Positions 33,015 to 41,192 of a stretch of 41,192 nucleotides of DNA are shown here, piece by piece (position 1 is the stretch's first letter; each line of letters starts with the position of its first letter). The translations under genes and the position numbers were made by a program. The DNA lies in contig JAFGTR010000040.1 of the NCBI GenBank assembly GCA_016934055.1, positions 1-41,192 on the forward strand. Reading direction: 5' to 3'. The notes beneath the pieces are model-generated. The model did no database searches. It saw only the letters and a list, made by a program, of their open reading frames with translations, and had not been told where the DNA came from. This DNA comes from Bacteroidales bacterium (GTDB lineage Bacteria; Bacteroidota; Bacteroidia; Bacteroidales; UBA10428).

Positions 33015-35690
33015 ATGAAAAATCTCAGAGATCATCGGCAGGAACCTGCTTTTTTTGACAGACGGAGGATATCTGCCTTAGCTGCCAGGCTTTTATGTTG
33101 TTTGACGATGGGTTTGAATTTTGCTTTGTTGAATGCGCAGGAAATACGCATAACTATTCACTTGGAAAATGTCAGCCTGGGTGAAATATTGCATGAAATA
33201 AAAATTCAAAGCGGGAAGAATATCTTATACAATAATAACAAAGTTGATGGTTACAGAAATGAATCGGTCCATATCGCTGATGCAACACTTGAAGATGCAC
33301 TGAAAGAATGCCTTAAAGGCAAGCATTTGCGGTACAGAATCGTTGAGAATGTCATTATTATTGAGCCTGATGAAGACACGGAAGGTAACCGGAAAAGCAA
33401 AAAGGGTTTATCTCAGACGATCAGGGGAACGGTGATGGATGCAGATACGAAAATCCCTCTCACAGGGGCCAATATCATTCTTTTGCCTTCCGACCCTGTC
33501 ATCGGTACCGTCACAGATGCCGAAGGCAATTTCAGGCTTGAAAATGTTCCTGTTGGCAGGGTTGATATAGAAATCAGTTTTGTTGGCTATGAATCATACA
33601 GTATAAAAGAAATTATTGTGGGAAGCGGTAAAGAGGTGGTATTGAATATCACCCTGAAGGAATCGCTTCATGAGTTGACAGAGATTCAGATCAGGGCAAA
33701 CTCCAATAAAGACCGACCCATAAATCCCATGGCCACATTGAGTGCAAAACAACTCAGCATGGAAGAGGCCAATCGTTACGCGGGGGGGATTGACGATCCG
33801 GCCAGGCTGGTTACATCATTCGCGGGTGTTTCTTCTGCCAGTGTCAGGAGTAACGGGATCGTGATACGGGGAAATGCGCCCAAGGGATTGCTGTGGCGGA
33901 TGGAAGGGATTCAGATTCCGAACCCAAGCCATTTTGCCGACTTCATATCCCTTGGCGGCGGTGCGGTGACAGCATTGAGCAGTCAGACAATGGCGAACTC
34001 CGACTTTTACACCGGCGCTTTTCCGGCAGAGTTCGGAAATGCATTTTCCGGGGTTTTTGACATCCAGATGAGAACAGGGAATGCTGAAAAGCGGGAGCAT
34101 ACTTTTCAGGCCGGACTGATCGGGATCGATTTTGCATCGGAAGGCCCTTTTATAAAGGGCAAACGTGCGTCGTACCTGTTCAATTACCGGTACAGTACAT
34201 TGGGATTGCTGGCCCCCATCCTGCCAAAAGAAATGGGGATTTTGTCTTACCAGGACCTGTCATTCAAACTGAATTTTCCTACCCGCAAATTGGGCACATT
34301 TTCAGTATGGGGAATCGGTGCCTTTGACAAGCAGATACACAGGGCAGAGAAAGATTCAATGCAATGGACCGGAAGCGAGGACAGAAAAGATTACCAGGCA
34401 AAATTTGCCATGGGAGCCATAGGCCTCAGCCATAAAATAATTTTAGGGGAAAAGACTTATGTGCATTCGACGATCGCACCCACGGGTAACATATTTCAAT
34501 GGATCCAGGAGCGATATGACGATGATTATGTGCTGGTACCAAAAACAAATTTCAACGATTCAAAATGGAAATATACTTTCACCAGTTTTATAAGTCATAA
34601 GTTCAACGCCGTCCATGCCAACAAAACCGGGTTGATCATTGACCGTCTGCACTATGACGTCCTGGATAAGGAAGCCGTTGAGTATGGTGAAGAAATGATT
34701 ACCTTTATTTCAGGCAAGGGATCAGGCAATCTCATTCATGGTTTTTCCCAGTCAAAATTGAGGTTCGGCAAATCATTCACGGTGAATGCAGGAATACATG
34801 CTCAATGGTTTACACTGAATGATCATTATACGGTTGAGCCGAGGATCGGGATCAGCTGGAACCTGAATGCCCGCCATACCGTTTCATTCGCATACGGGCT
34901 GCACAGCCAGCTTGAGAACATCAGTCTTTACCTGGCCATACAGGAAAACAGCTCCGGTGATATCATGCCCAATAAGAACCTCGACTTTGCAAAGGCACAT
35001 CATTTTGTTATGGGATACGCGGTAAAATGTTCCGATTATATGACCCTTAAGGTTGAACCTTTTTACCAGAAACTGTTTAACATACCGGTAGTGCCCGGCA
35101 GTTATATATCGGGCATCAACCTGGATGACATCTGGAGCTTTAACGATTCACTCGTCAACGAAGGCACGGGTAAAAATGCCGGCATTGACATCACCCTGGA
35201 AAGATACCTGAACAAAGGCTTTTATTATATGGCAACGGCCTCCCTGTTCCGGTCGTCATACAAGGGTGGGGACGGGATCGAGAGAAGCACCCGTTTCAAC
35301 AGGAATTATGTATTTAACGTGTTGGGAGGCAAGGAATGGACTATTGGAAAATCACGTCAGAATTTACTGAGTGCCAATGTGCGTTTCACATACATGGGGG
35401 GTGACAGGATCCATCCGATTGATATGAATGCCACCCTTCAGCAGCAGGAAATGGTTGAAGAATTGTCGAGAGCATACAGTATTCAGCTCCCCGATGCCCC
35501 GATATTGTCTTTTTCCCTGAATTACAGGATCAACAAAAAGAACCATTCAGGCCTATGGAGCTTCCAGTTTATCAATGCACTTGCCCACAAAGAATTCCAG
35601 GAGTATGAGTTCATTCCCGAAACCAATATCATTAAAAGGAAAGAAGATCTCATCATGGTTCCCAACATCAGTTATAAGATTGAATTCTGA
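33015..35690 (+). CDS. TonB-dependent receptor with STN and carboxypeptidase-like regulatory domains
   Basis: An 891-aa outer membrane receptor counted from the ATG at 33015; an in-frame ATG at 32982 adds 11 residues that do not improve the signal peptide. Order: signal peptide ending near LLNAQ; STN domain (IRITIHLENVSLGEILHEIK to IVENVIIIEP) for contact with FecR; carboxypeptidase-D-like domain (TIRGTVMDADTKIPLTGANI to GYESYSIKE); plug with VIRGNAPKGLLWRMEGIQIP; and a barrel ending in NISYKIEF. No SusD partner follows, so it is not a SusC-type glycan importer; ligand unknown. It is the third gene of the sigma/FecR signalling set. Confidence 0.93.
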   Translation: MKNLRDHRQEPAFFDRRRISALAARLLCCLTMGLNFALLNAQEIRITIHLENVSLGEILHEIKIQSGKNILYNNNKVDGYRNESVHIADATLEDALKECLKGKHLRYRIVENVIIIEPDEDTEGNRKSKKGLSQTIRGTVMDADTKIPLTGANIILLPSDPVIGTVTDAEGNFRLENVPVGRVDIEISFVGYESYSIKEIIVGSGKEVVLNITLKESLHELTEIQIRANSNKDRPINPMATLSAKQLSMEEANRYAGGIDDPARLVTSFAGVSSASVRSNGIVIRGNAPKGLLWRMEGIQIPNPSHFADFISLGGGAVTALSSQTMANSDFYTGAFPAEFGNAFSGVFDIQMRTGNAEKREHTFQAGLIGIDFASEGPFIKGKRASYLFNYRYSTLGLLAPILPKEMGILSYQDLSFKLNFPTRKLGTFSVWGIGAFDKQIHRAEKDSMQWTGSEDRKDYQAKFAMGAIGLSHKIILGEKTYVHSTIAPTGNIFQWIQERYDDDYVLVPKTNFNDSKWKYTFTSFISHKFNAVHANKTGLIIDRLHYDVLDKEAVEYGEEMITFISGKGSGNLIHGFSQSKLRFGKSFTVNAGIHAQWFTLNDHYTVEPRIGISWNLNARHTVSFAYGLHSQLENISLYLAIQENSSGDIMPNKNLDFAKAHHFVMGYAVKCSDYMTLKVEPFYQKLFNIPVVPGSYISGINLDDIWSFNDSLVNEGTGKNAGIDITLERYLNKGFYYMATASLFRSSYKGGDGIERSTRFNRNYVFNVLGGKEWTIGKSRQNLLSANVRFTYMGGDRIHPIDMNATLQQQEMVEELSRAYSIQLPDAPILSFSLNYRINKKNHSGLWSFQFINALAHKEFQEYEFIPETNIIKRKEDLIMVPNISYKIEF

Positions 35691-35698
35691 TCCTGGTC

Positions 35699-35716
35699 CC
35701 CTGGCTGAAGCCAGGG
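35699..35716. repeat. Hairpin CCCTGGCT-GA-AGCCAGGG
   Basis: A perfect 8-bp stem with a two-base loop, 9 bp after the receptor stop. It could help end transcription, but no T-run follows. Confidence 0.5.
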
Positions 35717-35727
35717 GCAATCACTAT

Positions 35728-35759
35728 ACCCTACGAGGGTGTACCCACCCTCGTAGGGT
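35728..35759. repeat. Hairpin with 14-bp perfect stem
   Basis: ACCCTACGAGGGTG (35728-35741) pairs with CACCCTCGTAGGGT (35746-35759) around a four-base loop. No T-run follows, so this is more like a dispersed palindrome than a classical terminator. Confidence 0.55.
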
Positions 35760-35831
35760 GCGTAAAGTCCTCTCAATCTTCCCAAGTCTGACAACCTTGA
35801 AGAAAATCTAAAAAGTATGTACATTTATAAT

Positions 35832-35839
35832 TAAATTTG
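35832..35839 (+). promoter_or_regulatory. Candidate -7 box of the hicBA promoter
   Basis: TAAATTTG fits TAnnTTTG. It ends only 7 bases before the ATG at 35847, implying a leaderless message or use of the in-frame ATG at 35856. Confidence 0.3.
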
Positions 35840-35846
35840 CAGGAAA

Positions 35847-36083
35847 ATGAAAGGCATGAAGACGTATAGGTTTACAGCTGAAATAACCAGGGATAATGAA
35901 GTTAAACAATATATCGGAATTGTTCCCGGATTGCCCGGAGCCCATACACAAGCCCCGACATTAGATGAATTACATGCAAAACTTCAGGACGTTATCCAAC
36001 TGTGTATACAGGAAATGACTGAAGAAGAAATCACTAATATACCTGATTTTATTGGCTTCCAGCAAATCTCTGTAGCTGTATGA
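35847..36083 (+). CDS. hicB: HicB-family antitoxin
   Basis: A 78-aa antitoxin of a type II toxin-antitoxin pair. It has the HicB partial RNase-H-like fold: YRFTAEITRDNEVKQYIGIV, PGLPGAHTQAPTLDELHAKL and DVIQLCIQEMTEE. It lacks the C-terminal ribbon-helix-helix or HTH DNA-binding domain of longer HicB proteins. The start may be M1 (35847) or M4 (35856). Its stop overlaps the start of hicA by four bases (ATGA), so the pair is translationally coupled with the antitoxin first. Confidence 0.88.
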   Translation: MKGMKTYRFTAEITRDNEVKQYIGIVPGLPGAHTQAPTLDELHAKLQDVIQLCIQEMTEEEITNIPDFIGFQQISVAV

Positions 36084-36316
36084 GTACCAAAGTACCCATT
36101 GTTAAAGTTAAAATACTTGAAAAGCTGCTTTTTCATTTAGGTTTTGAAGCAAAGAGACAAAGCGGTAGCCATGTATTTTACCGCAATCCTGATGGAAGGT
36201 ATACTACTTTACCACATCATGGAAACCAGGATTTAGGCCGCTTATTGATCAGACAAATTTTAAGAGAAATAGAAATTACCCCCGAAGAATTTATCCGTTT
36301 ATTGAAAGAGATATAA
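36080..36316 (+). CDS. hicA: HicA-family mRNA interferase toxin
   Basis: A 78-aa double-stranded-RNA-binding-like toxin that cleaves mRNA independently of the ribosome. Signature: VKVKILEKLLFHLGFEAKRQ, then SGSHVFYRNPDG with the catalytic-type histidine in GSHVF, TTLPHHGNQDLGRLLIRQIL and ITPEEFIRLL. Length is normal for the family and no lesion is visible. The start is fixed by the ATGA overlap with hicB. Confidence 0.9.
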   Translation: MSTKVPIVKVKILEKLLFHLGFEAKRQSGSHVFYRNPDGRYTTLPHHGNQDLGRLLIRQILREIEITPEEFIRLLKEI

Positions 36317-36749
36317 TCCTGAAAGACAAAGGGAAGTGGTATTCGTCAATTGTTGTCCACAATAGCCACAACAAGCCGTCACAGCCCATTTTTGTGCCAA
36401 GCTTCCGGATCCGGTCCGACTCTGTAACACTCGTTAAAACAAGTACGATCCCAAAGCAGTTGGGGAAAAGTGGGTGTGCCTGAATTATTGCGTTCAAAAA
36501 AACAACTTCAACCTTAAAATATTTGCCCGAAAACTTGACTTGCATCGTTTTTTTTTCTTCTTTTACTTCAATATTAGATCACAGTTTAGCGGCAAGATTG
36601 ATTTTTTTATGTTGGGTGAAATGGAACTATGATTTAATAATGATAAAATTATTATGCAGTTATATCGGGTGTTTCAATAATTATTACATATAAAAATGAA
36701 TACTTTATTGTATTCTGGTAAACAAATTTATTGATTAATAATAAGCATT
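36317..36749. other. 433-bp intergenic region
   Basis: It separates hicBA from the exported-protein operon. A short minus-strand frame exists at 36291-36545 but overlaps hicA and has no family features. 36560-36749 is AT-rich and presumably contains the promoter of the gene at 36750. I see no RNA gene or mobile element. Confidence 0.45.
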
Positions 36750-37661
36750 ATGAAAAAAATATTTTTTATTGCACTGCTGTTCTATGCAGTTGCGGTGAAT
36801 GCGCAGCAACCGATCTGTTTGGGTAACATGGCCGGAGGTGATCTGGATTTTGAAGAGACTTCACAATATAATTATATTGTAATAGATACAAATCACGTTT
36901 GGTTTATAGCAAAAGCTGAAAAGCAAATTTTATTTGCAAATACCCCCAATAATAAACATTCACTCATTACCGATACATCCGGCTATTATAAAAACAATAT
37001 AAGGTCTTCTGTAAAATTCAAATTGTGCTTTAGCTGGGCTGAGGATTATACCATAATGTTCTGGCATAAATACGATTTTGAAAAGAACAAAGACGGTGGA
37101 ATTATTGAAACGTCTCACGACAATGGGGTAACCTGGCAAAATATTCTTTATGACACACTTATCATGAACAATGTCAAACTTACAGGCGGGCTTTATAGCA
37201 ATTCAGATATTATCGGTTCGTATGGAAACCAGCCTGGTTATACGGGTCGGCAACCGGAAGATAAATCAGTAAGGATAGAATTTTATGCCAGGGAATATAT
37301 GTTGGAAGACACAATGCTACTGCGCTTTACCATTTCAACAGATTCAAATGATGCCCAAAACGAAGGCTGGATGCTGGACGATTTTTCTTTTTTCGGAGGA
37401 GAAACCGCAATTGAGTATCATATAAATGAAATTAAAACACTTATTTATCCCAATCCTGCGAATAAATATATTAAAATTGAAAATGAGCCGAACAGAGTTA
37501 ATGAGGTAAAGGTTATTTCGTTAACAGGCGAAACAATGCTTGAACAAAAAGGCGACAACATTTCAGTTTTGAATATCGAAAGTCTTTCAGCCGGACTTTA
37601 TATTGTAGTCAGCATGAATGAAAGGAATGATTACAATGTCTCAAAACTTGTGAAATTATGA
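36750..37661 (+). CDS. T9SS type A sorting-domain protein
   Basis: A 303-aa secreted protein. The signal peptide ends near VAVNAQQ. The middle part (about 30-215) resembles MAM/sandwich-like modules seen in exoproteins (KLCFSWAEDYTIMFWHKYDF, HDNGVTWQNILYD, EGWMLDDFSFFGG). The C-terminal sorting domain (about 228-303) has LIYPNPANKYIKIENEPNRV, then LSAGLYIVVSM and KLVKL, so the protein should cross the outer membrane by type IX secretion and be cell-attached. Its stop overlaps the start of the next gene by four bases. Confidence 0.85.
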   Translation: MKKIFFIALLFYAVAVNAQQPICLGNMAGGDLDFEETSQYNYIVIDTNHVWFIAKAEKQILFANTPNNKHSLITDTSGYYKNNIRSSVKFKLCFSWAEDYTIMFWHKYDFEKNKDGGIIETSHDNGVTWQNILYDTLIMNNVKLTGGLYSNSDIIGSYGNQPGYTGRQPEDKSVRIEFYAREYMLEDTMLLRFTISTDSNDAQNEGWMLDDFSFFGGETAIEYHINEIKTLIYPNPANKYIKIENEPNRVNEVKVISLTGETMLEQKGDNISVLNIESLSAGLYIVVSMNERNDYNVSKLVKL

Positions 37662-40165
37662 ACAGATTAGTATTGCTTTTGTTTCTGTTCATTTTCCCTG
37701 CATTGCGTGGACAGGATACAACCTATTATGGCGACCAGCTTTTCCCGGTTGACACCATCAGAGTGTTGAATTTTTTTATCAATATTAACTATGATTTATG
37801 TGATACATGCGATCCATGTACAACGCTCACTTCCAATTGGATACCTGGACCCCCGAACAGCATGAACCAAAACTTTCCTGTTTACCTTGATGATTTTATG
37901 GACAGTGACTATAATCCGAATAACATACACGGAACTTTTACAAAAAGATATGCCGAAGCATCATTTAAAAACTTTATTGTTCTGGGCGATCATGTGGTGG
38001 TGAATATTAACCAGTCTTATGTTGACCCGACAGGGAGTAAAGTTGTTGGTTACACAGAATTACTTAATTCATGTGTTTCCCTGATTAATCAGCTCGGAGG
38101 ATTACAAACAAAAAACGGACACGAAAGTATTTCGGATTATGATGGCAGTTATACTCTCTATAATTATCTCTTAAAGTTTCAGCAAAAACCCCGGAGTCAT
38201 TTTAATGATCAAATTGATTTTATTCAGGTGTATTTCAGAAACAGCACTAAGCAATTCGGAGGTCTGGCAGGTGAAGGCAGGGCAAGAATTAAAATGGATA
38301 CAGCATTAATGATCAATGGATTGCTATGCAAAAATGACGCCGGAACTGTTCAGGGACAGATAAAAAACCAGGACTTGTCAAATCCTGCTTTTACTCCTGC
38401 TGATATTCATGAATTGGCTCATAATCTTTTAGGAATGGACAATTCAGCTCATATGGGAGGTGGCGGACCATTAAATTCAGGCGCACTTATCACACTGGAA
38501 GCCAATCAGGGCGGATGGTCGATTCTGGGTGGGTCAACTTCCAGTATGATCTCATGTAACGGATTTGAACGATGGCGTTTAAACTGGATATCACAATCCA
38601 ATAATGGTATTCCGATTGCTGTTAATGGTGTTTCGTCAGATCTTGAAAGCCCAGTTGATACAACATATTATCTGCGTGATTTCATCAAATATGGTGATGC
38701 TGTTAGGATAAAACTGCCATATGTTGATGCCGGTGCCTTAAATCAGTATATCTGGCTTGAAAATCACAGGCTTGATACGAATAATGAGGATTATCCGGCT
38801 TATTGGCAATATGATTGTAAAGATGACGGAGTTCCGGGCATTTATGCCTATTATCAGGTAGGCAAAGATATGCGTGAAGGAACCCGCAGTGACCATCTCT
38901 ACGCTTTTACTGACCATTTGGTGCCAATTTGTGCAGACGGGAATTGGGATATTGAGCTTAATTCATTTGAAAATCTGAACTGTGTTGCAACTGGTTCGGT
39001 TAATATTCAGCATTATTTTAGAGAAAATCCATTATCAGGATATCATGATCTTGAAGAGCACTTTTTTAATGCAATATCTGATAGTGAAATCAACTGGTAT
39101 AAACACCGGCATCAATTTGTAATTAAATTGCAAAATGGTCAAATCACAAATAAACTTGCAAATATGGGTGATAATGGTGACCCATTTGAAGGTATAACCT
39201 ATATGAGCATTGCTACCAATCCTGCACCTTTTAATGTAGTGACATATCATCATAAAAGACCTAATTACGGGGACACTTCATCAACTTGTGTTAATTTATG
39301 TAAAGGCCAAATTAAACCGGTAGACAGTGTTAATAATCGTAAAATCCACTTAAGCGGCCTTCGGATTGATTTTACGGAACAGACCGGAGGCATTATGAAA
39401 GTTGATATACGCTGGGATGATTACAATGTAACAAAAAATGTTACCTGGACAGGGGATATAGTTTTGCATGAAAGCGTTAATCTGATTTCAGGAAAAACAA
39501 TAACATTTGATCAGAATTATTCGCCGAACAAACATACAAGAGACGCTGTAACAGGGGTATTTGCCGGTCCGACTTACTTCAGATGCTTGAATAATTCTTC
39601 TTTTGTGATGCAGTCATCTTCAAGTGTTATACTTCAAAACCTCAGCTCTTTTATTCTCGAGTCGGGCAGCCAGCTTGAGATCAATGATGGTGCGGTTTTC
39701 ACTGTCAAAAACGGATGCACGCTCCAGATAAAAAGCGGAGCCAATTTCGTAGTAAAAGGAACCGGACGGATTGAGGTGGAGAACGGCGGGTATCTTTGCA
39801 TTGAAGCCGGTGCATCCGGACAGTTGCAGGATTCTTTGAGTGTAATTAATTTAAGAAATGGTTCAATATTAGGTGTAAATACCGATGTGATTTCAGATCC
39901 GGGAACATGTGTTGAAGATATAGCAGCCGATATAAGGGAATACGTCAGCGGACCCGGTAAAATCAACCTTTATATTCAAAATATGAATTACCTGATCGAC
40001 ACTTATGAAACCGGCGAAAATATTTATGTCGGTTATGATGTTACCGATCCTCCCTATGGTAATGTGCTGATAAATGGCGCGAAAGTTACACTGGATGCCA
40101 ATGGAGAAATAATCATCCAGAATGGATTTGAGATGGATTCAGGCAGTGAATTGGAAACCAAATAA
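37658..40165 (+). CDS. M6-like secreted metalloprotease with beta-helix-like C-terminus
   Basis: An 835-aa exported protein (signal near FIFPALRGQD). A zinc motif HELAH lies at residues 251-255, followed by NLLGMDNSAHMGGGG and, about 30 residues on, GGWSILGGSTSSMISCNGFE and RWRLNWI. This arrangement recalls M6 (immune inhibitor A-like) peptidases, where the HExxH helix is followed by a G-rich turn and a WxxMG..WE segment. The C-terminal 180 residues are short repeating turns (VILQNLSSFILESGSQLEIN, then DGAVFTVKNG, ESG/NGG units), suggesting a beta-solenoid. I see no type A sorting domain. Translationally coupled to the preceding gene. Confidence 0.65.
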   Translation: MNRLVLLLFLFIFPALRGQDTTYYGDQLFPVDTIRVLNFFININYDLCDTCDPCTTLTSNWIPGPPNSMNQNFPVYLDDFMDSDYNPNNIHGTFTKRYAEASFKNFIVLGDHVVVNINQSYVDPTGSKVVGYTELLNSCVSLINQLGGLQTKNGHESISDYDGSYTLYNYLLKFQQKPRSHFNDQIDFIQVYFRNSTKQFGGLAGEGRARIKMDTALMINGLLCKNDAGTVQGQIKNQDLSNPAFTPADIHELAHNLLGMDNSAHMGGGGPLNSGALITLEANQGGWSILGGSTSSMISCNGFERWRLNWISQSNNGIPIAVNGVSSDLESPVDTTYYLRDFIKYGDAVRIKLPYVDAGALNQYIWLENHRLDTNNEDYPAYWQYDCKDDGVPGIYAYYQVGKDMREGTRSDHLYAFTDHLVPICADGNWDIELNSFENLNCVATGSVNIQHYFRENPLSGYHDLEEHFFNAISDSEINWYKHRHQFVIKLQNGQITNKLANMGDNGDPFEGITYMSIATNPAPFNVVTYHHKRPNYGDTSSTCVNLCKGQIKPVDSVNNRKIHLSGLRIDFTEQTGGIMKVDIRWDDYNVTKNVTWTGDIVLHESVNLISGKTITFDQNYSPNKHTRDAVTGVFAGPTYFRCLNNSSFVMQSSSSVILQNLSSFILESGSQLEINDGAVFTVKNGCTLQIKSGANFVVKGTGRIEVENGGYLCIEAGASGQLQDSLSVINLRNGSILGVNTDVISDPGTCVEDIAADIREYVSGPGKINLYIQNMNYLIDTYETGENIYVGYDVTDPPYGNVLINGAKVTLDANGEIIIQNGFEMDSGSELETK

Positions 40166-40185
40166 ATTTTTAAATAATTAATGAT

Positions 40186-41192
40186 ATGAAAAAGTTCATA
40201 ATTGTAACGTTAGCCTTAATAGCTGCCCTGCCAGCAATAGTCAATGCGCAGATTAAAGTTACATCAAACGGTAACGTTGGGATTGGCCTGACCGTATCCC
40301 CGGCAGAAAAATTACATATCAACGGCTCTGTAAGAGGTAATCAAACTGGTGCGCTTCGCATTAATTCAGGTATAAGTTATGTGGATGTCGGAAGCAAAGA
40401 CATTTGTTTTGCCCATTTTTTTACAGACAGGGTTCAATATTACTTTGATAAAAAAATCCTCATTTCCGGCGGTATGTTAACCAGCTATGGAAGCGCTGAT
40501 CTGAAATTATGCACAGGTACTGCTTTCAACGTCAAAATTACGGTGAACAACTCAACCGGCAATGTTGGCATCGGCAGATCTCCGCATGCAACATACAAGC
40601 TTGATGTACAAGGTGATGTTGCCTCAATGGGACAAGTACTAACATCAGACATACGTTTGAAAGATAATATAATGCCTCTTGAGGCGGATATAGAAAAAAT
40701 TAATTTATTAAATCCTATAACCTTTACATTTAAAAGACCTGAAATTGAAAAAACAAGATCGGACATAAATGATACTACTATTCAGGAAGAACTGGCAGAT
40801 CCGAATAACGAACAGTTTTATGATCAGATCAGGTATGGTTTTTCTGCCCAGGAGCTGCAACAAGTATTTCCAGACTTTGTATCAGCTGATGAAAACGGTT
40901 TTCTGAGTGTCAATTACGTTGGAATGATCCCTGTTCTGGTTGATGTATTAAAAGAACAACATAAACAGATTGAATCCCTGCAAACACTCATTACCCTTCA
41001 TGAAGAAGAAATCATCAAGATTAAAAAGCAATTGGAATCTTTGCAGACATCCGGCTCAACACTAAAAAGCACCGGCTCAGTTTCAAATGAAAATATAGTT
41101 ACAACGAACAGTTCAGCTATATATCAAAACACCCCTAATCCTTTTACACTTGACACCAAAATTGAATATTTTCTGGCAGATACCGTTAATAA
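40186..41192 (+). CDS. Tail-fibre-like S74 chaperone protein with T9SS sorting domain (3' end outside window)
   Basis: 335 codons are visible. The signal peptide ends near AIVNAQ. There are two GNVGIG...KL(H/D) segments typical of tail-fibre-like and structural repeat proteins. An S74 intramolecular chaperone domain begins at SDIRLKDNI (S154 would be the self-cleavage serine), with YGFSAQELQQVFP and SVNYVGMIPVLVDVLKEQ. A coiled coil follows (about 255-288). From residue 312 (IYQNTPNPFTLDTKIEYFL) the start of a type A sorting domain is visible. The frame runs off the window at 41192. It lies 20 bp after the previous gene, in the same direction. Confidence 0.85.
   Translation, partial: MKKFIIVTLALIAALPAIVNAQIKVTSNGNVGIGLTVSPAEKLHINGSVRGNQTGALRINSGISYVDVGSKDICFAHFFTDRVQYYFDKKILISGGMLTSYGSADLKLCTGTAFNVKITVNNSTGNVGIGRSPHATYKLDVQGDVASMGQVLTSDIRLKDNIMPLEADIEKINLLNPITFTFKRPEIEKTRSDINDTTIQEELADPNNEQFYDQIRYGFSAQELQQVFPDFVSADENGFLSVNYVGMIPVLVDVLKEQHKQIESLQTLITLHEEEIIKIKKQLESLQTSGSTLKSTGSVSNENIVTTNSSAIYQNTPNPFTLDTKIEYFLADTVN

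Noticed and set aside
36291..36545. 84-codon minus-strand ORF downstream of hicA
   Set aside because: It overlaps the hicA 3' end, has no recognisable motif and its upstream sequence offers no promoter or ribosome site I can support.

Overview
The window looks like a chromosomal segment of a free-living or gut-type member of the Bacteroidota, most likely Bacteroidales/Marinilabiliales-like. The evidence is a SusC/SusD pair with a SusR-like regulator, type IX secretion (T9SS) sorting domains, an ECF sigma/FecR/TonB-receptor signalling set, a FISUMP-domain protein, several TAnnTTTG-type promoter boxes and a B12-dependent ribonucleotide reductase. No rRNA, CRISPR array or prophage is visible. 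Intergenic regions are rich in dispersed repeats and palindromes.

Layout. 1-199: truncated copy of a structured palindromic repeat. 379-2451 (-): secreted GH5 glycosidase. 2612-4226: two internally deleted, oppositely oriented derivatives of a REP-associated tyrosine transposase (RAYT) element, flanking a FISUMP lipid/surface-type protein gene. 4261-9347: a decaying phosphate regulon with a PhoB-like regulator, a truncated PhoR-like kinase, a phosphate-selective porin, PstS and a broken pstC that runs into the 3' fragment of an unrelated T9SS cargo gene. pstA, pstB and phoU are absent. 9539-12148 (-): nrdJ. 12611-20709 (-): a polysaccharide utilisation locus in the transcribed order susC, susD, GH99/71-like, GH97, with a SusR-like regulator just upstream (21024-22628). 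22987-28448: an FtsX/MacB-type permease divergent from a sigma-54 activator and its sensor kinase. The divergent region carries a good -24/-12 promoter and three evenly spaced palindromes. 28596-29462 (-): a stomatin-like protein. 29828-30282: a tandem tRNA-Leu(CAA) array in which one copy is split by two 38-bp palindromic repeats, followed by a small GIY-YIG protein. 30675-35690: ECF sigma, FecR and a TonB receptor with an STN domain. A second copy of the palindromic repeat sits between sigma and FecR. 35847-36316: hicBA toxin-antitoxin. 36750-41192: an apparent operon of exported proteins (T9SS cargo, M6-like metalloprotease, S74 tail-fibre/T9SS hybrid), the last cut by the window edge.

How they work together. 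The PUL imports and degrades an alpha-linked glycan under the SusR-like sensor. The two-component pair probably drives the permease through sigma-54. The ECF/FecR/receptor set is a cell-surface signalling relay. The phosphate genes keep capture functions (porin, PstS) but have lost their own inner-membrane permease. The most unusual items are the covarying palindromic repeat (two copies), the transposase-derived MITE, the sigma-54 divergent region, the Pho-box-like arrays and the interrupted tRNA.
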